Assembly: GCA_029339195.1 (NCBI GenBank)
Contig: JAPTJF010000530.1
Location: 1-39,727, forward strand
Reading direction: 5' to 3'
DNA length: 39,727 nucleotides
From: Micractinium sp. NFX-FRZ
Taxonomy: Eukaryota; Chlorophyta; Trebouxiophyceae; Chlorellales; Chlorellaceae
In this document: piece by piece, positions 30,894-39,727 of the stretch
How positions within the stretch are numbered: position 1 is the stretch's first letter
Layout: every line of letters starts with the position of its first letter
The notes under the pieces: generated by a model
Database searches by the model: none
What the model saw: only the letters and a program-made list of their open reading frames with translations
Told to the model about the DNA's origin: nothing
Made by a program: the position numbers and the translations under genes

Positions 30894-33800
30894 ATGCTGG
30901 GTGGCGCGCTTGGAAGCAGCGCAGTTCGGGCAGCGGCAAGGAGCACCACACTCCGCACATCTCACCGCGTGGTCGTTGTGGTGCAAGCCAGGATGAGCAG
31001 CAGCGCCGGTGGCAGCGGCGGCGGCGCCATCACCAGCACCGGCAACCGCGCAGGTGGGTGGCAATGGGAAGCGCACGCCTTGGCTGCCCTGCTCATGCCT
31101 GCGGAGCCTCTTTTCAGCGCTTAACTTTGCATGTCAACCCTCTGTAGTGATCTGGTTCCGTGGCACGGACCTGCGTGTGCATGACAACGTGATAGTGCAC
31201 GAGGCGGCACGGCGCGTGGAGGCGGGGCAGGTGTCCGAGGTGCGCACACATGCTGTTGAGCAGCACATCATGCTGGGGGACTAAACGTGTTGTTTGAACA
31301 TGCATGTGACGGCTGCATTATGTAATGCAAACTGCGGCCCATCTGCCTGCCGCCTGACCGGCCTAACTCCAAGCCAGTGCCCCTGCGCCCCCTTCCTCCC
31401 CCCATGCACCACCCCGCCCTCCTCCCTCCTCCCCTCCCACCTCACTCCAGGTGCTGCCCGTCTTCTGCTTCGACCCCCGCTTCCTCTCAGCCTCGGCCTG
31501 GGGCAACCCCAAGACCGGCGCCCACCGGGCGCAGTTCCTGCTGGAAAGCGTGGCGGACCTCAAGGCCCAGCTGCGGGCGGCGGGCAGCGACCTGCTCGTG
31601 GCGATGGGGCGCCCGGAGGAGGCAAGCACCGCTGCTGATGCTGTGATGCATACATTGTGCACTGCACAGACAACACTTGTTGCATGGGCTGTGCGCCTGC
31701 GCCAGAGTTCTGCCTCTGCTGCCGCTGCTGGTCCGACGCCCAGCAAAGGGGAGAACAACAACATGTTTGCGGGGTCTTGACTGCGCTTCTGCCGCCCTGG
31801 TGGGGCGCTGGGGCGCTCCAGGCAGGCCAGACGGCCTGGAGTATGCCAGAAACCCCTGCCCCTGCCCCTGCCTCTGTCACCTGTGCAGGTGCTGCCGGGC
31901 CTCATGACTGAGCGGGGCAGTGGGCACAAAACGGTGGTGCTGGCTCAGAGCGAGGTGACGAGCGAGGAGACGGCGGTGGAGCGCAAGGTGGGTGGGTGGG
32001 TGGGTGGGTGGGTGGCCGCACGGGGCTGTCTGGGGTTCTGGTCGAGACGGGCACGCAATTAGCGCCCCTGGCCCACCGCTACAGAGCTGCTGAGGGCTGC
32101 CCGGCTGGCTGCACTTCATGTGCCAACATGCGCTCACGCTGCACCACCTTCGTTGTCCTGCCCCCTGCCCCTTTCGTGGCGCTGCCCCCTACTGCAGGTC
32201 AAGTCGGCGATGCGCGACTCCGGTGCCAAGCTGGAGCTGTACTGGGGCAGCACCATGTACCACCTGGACGACCTGCCCTTCCGGTGAGTGAGCGAGGTGT
32301 TGGGCACCTGCCTGTGGGGGCAGCGCAGGCGGGGCGGTCGGGCTTGCTGTTGGGAGCTAGTAGGGAATTCTATGCAGGCCAAGGTGTGAATGGCAGGCCC
32401 ATGGGTGGGTGGACGCTCACAGGGGTGGCCTGGGCAGCGTACAAAGACACGGCACGTGCTTGAGCTGCTCCTGCCAGACAGGTGGCACCTCTGCCAGCCA
32501 TGTCACGCTTCTACCAGGCATCGCCAGGCAAGTGGCAGTTTTTTGTCGATGCCTCCAACCTTTGGCACAACACGCCACATGCGCTGCAGGGAGGGCTTGG
32601 CGGACCTGCCCGACGGCTTCACGCCCTTCAAGCAGAAGGTGAGGAGGCACTTGCACCCCCCAGGCTGGCAAGCACCCGCATTGGGCCCGCATGTGCTGGC
32701 GGCCGCCTGGGGCGTGCAAGGGGCTCACTTGCTCACTTATCTGTTGTGTGGCAGTATCACAACCCACCCTCTGCTGCCCCCCTCGTGCCACCGCAGTGTG
32801 AGGACCGCAGCCAAGTGCGCCACTGCCTCCCGGCGCCGCGCAAGGGGGTGCTGCCGCTGCCGGCCGCGCTGGAGCCTGCTCGGCTGGCATTCCAGCCGGA
32901 GCGGGTGGAGGACCTGAACGCAGTGGTGCCGGCGGGACACCCGCAGCTGGCCACGCCGCAGCGGGATGCCCGGGTGAGGAGTGGATGGGAGTGGATGTTG
33001 AGGGGCACAGCTGTGGCGATGGATGTGGTGTTGTGCACTGCAAGGGTGCACCCTGTGCCCACTCTAGGGGCCGGCCTTTTGATGCCCACACGCCTTGTCA
33101 CCTCCCCGCCTTGGCGGCTGCTTATGACCCCTGCCCTGCAGGGCATGCTGGAGGTCAACCGCGGCAACAGTCTGCTTACCAATTGTTTTCTGCATTGGAT
33201 TGCGAATGACATGGCACGGCATTCCTCTGCAGGGCGTGCTGGACTTCAGGGGCGGCGAGAGTGAGGCTCTGAAGCGGCTGCAGTATTATCTGTTCGACTC
33301 CAACCTCATCGCCACCTACTTTGACAGCAGAAACGGCATGCTCGGTGCGCTGGGTGGAGCGCCGTGACCTGCTCGGCTGCACTGTATGCACGAGCGCTGC
33401 ACAGCGCTTGTGCCGCGCTATGCTGGGCTGTATAGCTGCCCTGTGCTGCGCTGCGCTGTGCTGCACTGCTGCACCTTGGCTTGGCCTGCCAAGGGGGGGG
33501 CGGGGGGGGGGGGGTGACAGCGTCCTCCAAAATGACCAGCCCACCGCAAGACCGGCACCCCTGCGCTCTTCTCGGCGCCCCGCAACCTCACCGCCCATGC
33601 ACCCCCTCTGCCCTAATGCCCTGCCCTCCTCTCCTCCTCTGGCCCTCCATCCCTCGCTTCATCTTGTTCCCCACTGCACACTTGCTCCTCACTGCCTTCT
33701 TTCTGCCCCGCTCCCCTGTGCCCCTCCTCACCTGTGCCCCTCCTCCCTTGATCCCTGCCCTCCACCTGCCCTGTCGCGTCCCCCCCCTCCAGGCGGCGAC

Positions 33801-36580
33801 TACTCAACAAAGTGGGCCCCCTGGCTGGCACACGGCTGCCTGTCACCCCGCCACGCCTACCACGAGATCAAGCGGTACGAGAAGGCAACGGGCACCGCTA
33901 ACAAGAGCACATATTGGGTGCAGTTCGAGCTGACGTGGCGCGACTTCTACCGGTGGGGACCGCCTGCTGCCGCTGCTGCTGCTCATCAGGTTGGGTGGGC
34001 GGCAAGTGGCGTGCAAGGCGCCAGCGGGAGTGCAGGCACTATGGCGGGATGGGCCACAGGGGAGCAGCGGCAGGCGGAGGGCGGGAGGCAGGGCTGTGCG
34101 GCGCCGCTGGCTGGCTTGCTGGCTGTCTGGCTGGCTGGTGCAGCCAGTGCTTGGCAGGCACATGATGATGCTGCGAGCGCCACATGCTTGCATAAGCGGG
34201 AGAGAGGGCCCCGGAAAGGGGCGCCCCTCCCACCAGCACACCCTCGTCCCTCCCTGCCTGCCGCATTCCCGCAGCTTCTTTGCGCTCAAGCATGGCAACA
34301 AGATCTTTTTTGAGGGCGGCATCACCGACCAGGTATGCATGCGACACTACTGGTGCCATCCTGCCCCTTGCTGTAGTGCCTCTTCTGTGCATGGGTGCTG
34401 CTCCTGTTGTTGGCTGTTTCTGCCTGTGAGATGTGAGGGCGGCAGCGTGGACCCAACTGCGAGCTGCCTCCGCTTGTGCTGCGCCCTGTCACCCCACTGC
34501 TTATATCCTGATGCCCCGCCCGCCCAGCAGGTGCACCCCTGGTCCAACGACGAGGCTGCTTTCCAGAGGTGGAAGGACGGCACCACGGGGTGGCCTCTGG
34601 TTGATGCAAACATGCGGGAGCTCAAAGCCACGGGTGGGTGTGGCGCCGGATTGTCGGGGGTTTGTTGGCTGCCTGCAGCTGCGCCTGCGCCTGCAAGGCA
34701 CTGGGTCGGGGTGGCAGCTAGAGGGGGTGGCAAGCCGTGGTCACAGCACACCACCCACCCACCCGCACCTCCTCATCTGGTTGGCTACATGCACTGCTCA
34801 ACCCCGTGCGCCCCTTCGCGCTTTCCACCTGCGCACGTTCCTTCCTCCCCCGACTTCCCCGCCCCACCCGCTGGTCCACGAGTACCTGAGCTCAACATGC
34901 CACGTGTGTCCTGCCCCTGCAGGCTTCATGTCCAACCGGGGCCGCCAGAACGTGGCCTCCTTCCTGGCGCTGGACCTAGGGGTAGACTGGCGGCGGGGGG
35001 CGGACTGGTTTGAGAGCCTGCTGCTTGACTACGACGTGTGCAGGTGTGTGCATGAGAGCAGCAAGGGTGTTGGGGTGCTGTTTGGTGGTTGGAAGGGGCA
35101 GGTTGGTTTGGGCTGAGCAAGGTCAGGTCCTGCCGCTGCGCCATGATGTGCGCAAGTGGGGTGGGCTGCCGTGTTTGGGGACAGGTGGTGGGCGGGGAGC
35201 AAGGATGTTGAGCGCCAGCAGCCGGCCCGCGCGGCTATGCGTCGGGACGCCGGAAAGGGCGTGGGTCCTCGTCTTTGCCGGGCATAACCCACGACCGATA
35301 GGGTGCAGGAAAGCGCTTGTTCCCGCTGCTCCTGCCTCTTGGGGCGTCAGCGGATGCGTGAGCGGGCATGACCCAGACGTGGAGACAAAAGTGCCTTTAA
35401 GCCTGCGCCTGCCTGGCTGCATTCCACCCCACCCCTGCCCACCCCTCTACCCTGCGCCTGCCTGCCCGCAGCAACTGGGGCAACTGGGTGGCTGCGGCGG
35501 GGCTGACGGGCGGCCGCGTCAACAAATTCAACATCACAAAGCAGTCAAACGTGAGAGCGACAACTGCTGGCTGGGGTGGTGCCCACTGCCTGCCACGCTC
35601 TGCCCGCTAGGCACAGCTGTGGCACAACCTCCACTTGCTCCCCGCAGCCACCCCATGTGTGTATTGCGCCTGCTTGCTGGCCAAGGGTGCCTCCCACCCA
35701 CTCACCTCACCCCTCAACACCACGCCCAACCACTCACCCTGCTTTCCCCCCCGGCCCCCCCATCATCCCCCCCACAGGACTATGACCCCCAGGGCGACTA
35801 CATCCGCACCTGGGTGCCTGAGCTAGCCAGGGTGTCTGCCCGCCGCATCCACGAGCCCTGGCTGATGAGCAAGGAGGAGCAGGCGGCGGCGGGGTGCCAG
35901 ATTGGAGCAGACTACCCCGTGCCGCTCAAGAGTCGTTGGAAGGGTGAGGGCTGGCCATGGGAGGGGGCTGGGTGGGGGCCAAGCAGGCAGCTGCGGGGTG
36001 CCCCATGCGGGCGGGCTGGCCTGCCTGTCTGGAACAACAGTGACAAGGTGGCTGGGACGGGGGGGTGAGAGGGAGGGAGCGGTAGCGGGCGGCTGCGGTG
36101 TGCCAGGCTTGCGCGGGCGACCCTGCCGCCCTCGACAGGCAGGGGATGGATGAGGGGTAGGATGGCAGGGGGCGGCAGGATGGGATGCGGCTGTGCCGTT
36201 GAAGAAGACATTGCAGGAGGTTGCAGGGTGCCAGCTCAGGGGGCACTGCCGCTCAACAGCCGGCGCAGAGAGGAGCAGCGGGCACCGGCATGGCGCACGT
36301 TGAAAGGTGGGGCTGCAATGCAGCCTGAGACGTGGCCCTCGGCCTCACATCTGCAACCCGCACTCTGCGCCTCCTCTCTGGCCTCCCCCCTGCAGGCTAT
36401 TCTGGCGGCGGCAGCGGCGAGCGCCCCAGCGGCTACCGCACGGGCGGGCGGGGCGGCGGCTACAGCGGGGGAGGCGGCGGTGGGCGTGGCCGCAGCAGCA
36501 GCGGCGGCGGGCGGGGCGGCAGCGGCGGGCGGAGCGCCAAGCAGTTCCGTCCCCGCAGCACTTTTGAAATGTATGGATGA
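30894..36580 (+). CDS. Cryptochrome DASH, organelle-targeted photolyase family protein
   Basis: An FAD flavoprotein; family members repair cyclobutane dimers in single-stranded or looped DNA and may act as blue-light receptors. Fifteen exons: 30894-31053, 31148-31239, 31451-31621, 31889-31987, 32198-32283, 32590-32638, 32797-32973, 33233-33344, 33793-33952, 34275-34332, 34531-34633, 34923-35043, 35472-35550, 35778-35943, 36396-36580; 605 residues. CRY-DASH signatures are [87 protein letters not shown] and LLDYDVCSNWGNW. The first ATG (30894) gives an N-terminus rich in Arg/Ser/Ala with VVVVVQAR before MSSSAGG, like a plastid/mitochondrial presequence. The last 61 residues are Gly/Ser/Arg repeats (RGG-like). 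Intron 3 uses a GC donor (GAGGAG|GCAAGC). Confidence 0.95.
31988..32014 (+). repeat. (GGTG)n at the CRY-DASH exon 4 donor
   Basis: The 5' splice site lies at the first GT of a run of about seven GGTG/GGGT units directly after CGCAAG. Every unit offers a GTGGGT-like donor four bases apart. It could also form a G-quadruplex in the transcript. Confidence 0.9.
33130..33190 (+). repeat. Copy of the start of CRY-DASH exon 8, with acceptor, inside intron 7
   Basis: CTGCAG|GGCATGCTGGAGGTCAACCGCGGC (start 33142) matches CTGCAG|GGCGTGCTGGACTTCAGGGGCGGC (33233), spacing 91. It encodes [10 protein letters not shown] against [10 protein letters not shown]. The acceptor is intact; using it would add 91 nt and shift the frame. 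Confidence 0.85.
33493..33514 (+). repeat. G8-C-G13 run in CRY-DASH intron 8
   Basis: A G-rich run in the transcribed strand, some 150 bases after the exon 8 donor. It is a potential G-quadruplex; the length may be an assembly uncertainty. Confidence 0.9.
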
Positions 36581-37819
36581 GGGCGTTACAGTTCATGGTC
36601 ACCGCAAATGGTGTCTGGCCTATCTGCCATTGCCATGCGGCACGCCTGTCTGTCTTGAACCTCTCACTGTTTCTCAACTGGAGCACAGTCTGTGAACGAT
36701 GGATATGTTCATTGTGTCAAGTTCTACGTGCACCAGGTCGCCTGCAAGGTGTCTTGAGTCTATTGGCGGCAGCATGCTAGTGATCCGGTGTACTATGACG
36801 TACATGCTCAGTGCATCAGGCGTGAGCACCATTGCGGTTGATGGAACCACTGGGCAGTCTTCAGCAATGGCAGGTGGACGACTCCCAAACTGGGCTCCCA
36901 CTGGCAGTACCAAAGCGGTGTTATGGGCGGGGGCCTTGTTGTGGGACTGCCAACAGTCTGCCTGAAGCCTTCAGAAACAAGGAAGGAAACATGCAAGGCA
37001 CACTTGAGTACCAGCTACTGCTGCCATGCTGGCCAGGTGGCCTGCTGGACCAGCGGCACAGGTGAGGTCTCTGTACCGGCTACCTGCAGAAGCTGCCATC
37101 TGCTTGTTCACCACAGGAGGACCCCAGCATTGGGGTTTTCACCTGGTTGTCTCCCGCATTTGCGCCCTCAATGGCTTCGGGGCACGAGGGTTGCTCTGGG
37201 CGCGAAACCCAATGTTGGTCCATCGGTGTTTGTGCCGCGGTCCACCTGCCATGGCAGCTTCCTCCCGAGGGCAGACAGCGTGTGGTCCCGAGTCTCATCT
37301 TCCAATTTGAGGGCATGTGGGAGCTATGGGTTCATAGCACTGTGAATTGCTGGAATCAAGCTGTCCGTGGGCCCGCGCAGCCAACAGCTCAGTCCTGAGG
37401 ACTCGGTGGTAGAACTTCTGAGCAGTGCTCAGCGCACATAGATAGAGCCGGGGTGAAGCGATCCTCCATCAGCCGAGCGCGACAAGTTGTGAGTAGCGGG
37501 AATCGCAGGCTTCACCTTTTTAACAAGACCTGCCCCCCTGACAAAACTTGGGGGAGCGAGCGTCCCCTTGTGGGGCATGCTACCCATCTCGGTCTCGCCA
37601 TGTTGCGACTTGAACGGGTTCATGAGCGTGGCAAGCTTCGCCGGTTGCGCCTTCTGCCCGCCGCCGCCGCCGACGCTGCCGGCGCTGCCGGCGCCGCTGC
37701 TGCTTCTCGACCTATCTGCATGGGGACGTCCGGTGAAGTTGGGCCGGCATGTATTTCATCAAACAATCCTCCCAACATCCTGTGCAGATCGCTCACGTCT
37801 AAGCGAACAGCGCGCCTTC
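36581..37819. other. Intergenic region between CRY-DASH and the SRCR gene
   Basis: About 1.24 kb with the CRY-DASH 3' UTR and the SRCR promoter. The composition is more balanced and less codon-like than the genes. Short open frames on both strands (for example 36699-36965 plus, 36674-36913 minus, 37147-37398 plus) match nothing I recognise. I see no TGTAA for CRY-DASH. A GCC/CTG-rich patch lies at 37660-37705. The frame of the SRCR start is open back to 37577 (ATG), but upstream residues do not look like part of that protein. Confidence 0.45.
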
Positions 37820-39637
37820 ATGGCGCAAGGGCGGGCGCGTGCATTGAGGGCCGCAGGCTTGCTCGCCCTCACCGCTCTTGCACTCGTTGCTGCCCCGTGT
37901 GCTGCTCAAGGTGGGGCCACGTGTTGGGGGATGCAAGCCTCGCATGCTGCAGCTTCCGCCGTTCTGTGTGTAAGGCTGGATGAGGCTGTGTGGAGGTAGG
38001 GCTGGGTGGGGGTTTGCGAAATGTGCCCCCTCGGGGCAAGGCCGCGCTCGTCACCGCGTTGGCATGCCTGCTAACATTCCCCATGCTCCCACCCACTCAA
38101 CCCTGCAGCCCCCTCCATTGAGGCTGTTCGTTTGGTAAATGGCCCCGACACATACTCAGGGCGCGTGGAGGTGCAGGTGGCAGGCGTGTGGGGCACGGTC
38201 TGCGATGACTATTTTTCCAATTCAGCCGCTGAGGTGGTCTGCCGCATGCTGGGCAAGGCCGGAGGCACAGCACGCGGAAGCGCCTACTATGGCGCCGGCA
38301 CCCTGCCGATTCTGATGGATGATGTGCAATGCAACGGGAGCGAGGCCAGCTTGACCAGCTGCAGCTTCATCACATCACACAACTGTGGGCACAATGAAGA
38401 TGTGGGCGTGGAGTGCGACATGCCAGGTGAGGGACAACAACAGTCCGGTTCATGTTCTGTTGCGCTGCTGGGCACCCTGTGTTCTCTAGTGACAGTCCGC
38501 CATCCTTACCTTAGCTTCATATTTACATGCAATGAAATGTTGATGGCTGCCTCCGGCTGGCCTTGCTACGAGACTTGCGACTGTGCCTGCCCAACCAGCA
38601 CGTGTTGCCCGCTCCCCTCCCTCCCACACACCGCAGCCCCCCCATGCACTGTGCCCGAGGCATCCAACAACACCTACTGCATCTACTGCTCAGACACCGG
38701 TGCACGCACGCCGTGCATTGCATCGGGCGGGCAGCGCTGCGCGGTGAGTGCAGTATGGTGCCGTTGCAGGCATGAGCGTGCTGGGGGGTGCTTGGCAGCT
38801 ATGGGCGAGGCCTATCTTGTTTTGTCCGGCATGAGTGGGGCGTCACCTGTAGCATGCGTGATGCCCAGACCCTGCATCCCCGGCCCCTGCTCTCTCACGG
38901 GTGCTTGCAGTCTGGCGGCACCAGCATTGAGCTGTGCTCACGGCGTTGGGACGGCAATGGTGTCCTGGAGCCGTCTGGTTGCTACCCCCACATCTATGCA
39001 TACAGCAGCGGCAACTGGCTGGGCTTGCATGGAGCGGTGACCACGCCCCCCCTAGCTGTTGCGGACGAGACCGACGCGCGTGCTGTGTGCCCCTCCGGTG
39101 CGTGTGCCTGTCGCATGGGCAGGCTGGGCGTCAACTCAACGCGTCGAGCCTGGTGGCGTGCCTGCGCTGCCATGGTTCTTGCCAACGCCACCGCCTGACG
39201 TATTTGCTCTTCATGCTCCTATGCCCGCCTGCCTGCAGCATGCTCCGCCCTTGCTTCAACCACCTTGTGCCTGCATTGCTCGCCCTTGAGCAAGCGGCTG
39301 CCGTGTTTGGCAGCGGGCAACCGGACTTGCATGACGAGCTACGCCGAGAGTGACGGCTCTGATGTGAGCATGCATGGCCGATCTAGTGCGGCATGCGGGG
39401 TTGTGGTTGTGTTGCATTCACCCGGGGTGTGTGATGGAGGCGGGTAGCAAGAGGGAGCATGAAGGTGCGTGTTACTGATGATATGGCTTGGCAGCCAACC
39501 ATTTTTCACTTCTTGCTTTCATCTTTCAGGGATGGGATGGGGTAGGCAACCAGTCACAAAGTGTGCCAGATGCCGTGTGCCATTCAGCAGCATCCATATC
39601 TACCATGTCCTCATTTTTCACAATGCCATCTCAATAA
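37820..39637 (+). CDS. Secreted SRCR-domain protein (3' end uncertain)
   Basis: Exons 37820-37910, 38109-38426, 38637-38743, 38911-39097, 39314-39363 and 39530-39637 join in phase to 286 residues. Residues 1-30 form a signal peptide: ARALRAAG, then LLALTALALVAAP and a CAAQ cleavage region. Exon 2 is a complete scavenger-receptor cysteine-rich domain (VRLVNGPDTYSGRVEVQV, GVWGTVCDDYFSNSAAEVVC, MDDVQCNGSEASLTSC, NEDVGVECD). Exons 3-5 encode a second Cys-rich part (TYCIYCSDTG, ELCSRRWDGNG, CYPHIYAYSSGNW, NRTCMTSY) I do not recognise. SRCR proteins are secreted or surface proteins; Chlamydomonas is known to have them. Exon 6 may instead stop at a GTAGGC donor (39542) and the gene continue past the window. 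ATGs in the same frame at 37577 and beyond are alternative starts, but lack a signal-peptide pattern. Confidence 0.75.
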
Positions 39638-39727
39638 ATGCCCCACATCCCCATTGGCACCTTCAGTACTTGCCTCGGGAGCTGCGGCCGTGCGCTGCCC
39701 TTGCCCCCGCCAACGCCAGCACCGTCA
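39638..39727. other. Window edge, 3' flank or further SRCR exons
   Basis: AATAAA at 39633-39638 overlaps the proposed stop, although algae mainly use TGTAA, which is absent here. A CTTCAG at 39662-39667 followed by TACTTGCC could be another acceptor. Too short to decide. Confidence 0.4.

Noticed and set aside
33991..35013. 340-codon plus-strand frame within CRY-DASH
   Set aside because: Mostly introns of CRY-DASH read in a different frame; the exons within it are better explained by the spliced model.
36674..36965. Possible Copia-type protease/gag fragment
   Set aside because: A vague resemblance of one frame to retroelement sequence, with no DSG/DTG motif, LTR or reverse transcriptase nearby.
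37400..37640. tRNA gene
   Set aside because: Fragments looked like tRNA arms, but there is no B box, no anticodon stem and no acceptor pairing.
37577..37819. N-terminal extension of the SRCR protein from an earlier ATG
   Set aside because: The stretch is open but of random character, and would bury the signal peptide that begins at 37820.

Overview
The window is nuclear DNA from a GC-rich, intron-dense eukaryote, most likely a trebouxiophyte green alga of the Chlorella/Micractinium/Auxenochlorella type. The evidence is short GT-AG introns with CTGCAG-like acceptors, candidate TGTAA polyadenylation signals, a plant-type CRY-DASH and a plant-type GPHR/GTG protein. The genus is inferred from style; no sequence search was possible. 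I found no prokaryotic operon, CRISPR array, tRNA, rRNA or intact transposon.

Layout. (1) 675-21714, minus: one giant gene for the DNA-damage checkpoint kinase ATR. I could chain 47 exons in consistent phase into a 2862-residue protein (HEAT, FAT, PI3K-like kinase, FATC). (2) 22103-26144, plus: cytosolic tyrosyl-tRNA synthetase, 13 exons, 392 residues, divergent from ATR across 388 bp. (3) 26742-30590, minus: a Golgi pH regulator / GPCR-type G protein (GPHR/GTG family), 9 exons, 483 residues, convergent with the synthetase gene. (4) 30894-36580, plus: cryptochrome DASH with a predicted organelle transit peptide and a Gly/Arg-rich tail, 15 exons, 605 residues, divergent from GPHR across 303 bp. 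(5) 37820 to about 39637, plus: a secreted scavenger-receptor cysteine-rich (SRCR) protein, probably running to or past the window edge. The remaining DNA is short intergenic sequence, plus about 1.2 kb between CRY-DASH and the SRCR gene in which I recognise nothing.

The genes are housekeeping or stress functions with no obvious common pathway. ATR (replication stress and UV checkpoint) and CRY-DASH (photolyase family) are both linked to light or UV damage, but that adjacency may be chance.

The most unusual feature is architectural. In at least four genes, intron after intron carries a degenerate second (sometimes third) copy of the adjacent exon end plus its splice site, usually 70-110 bp away. 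Clear cases include a three-copy array of the ATR FATC exon, a three-fold repeat of both splice junctions flanking one ATR intron, an in-frame copy of the start of ATR exon 35, and a decoy of the KMSKS-coding exon start in the tyrosyl-tRNA synthetase gene. I interpret these as recurrent short tandem duplications spanning exon-intron junctions. They could be a source of alternative splice sites or exons, or a trace of how introns in this lineage are made or resized.
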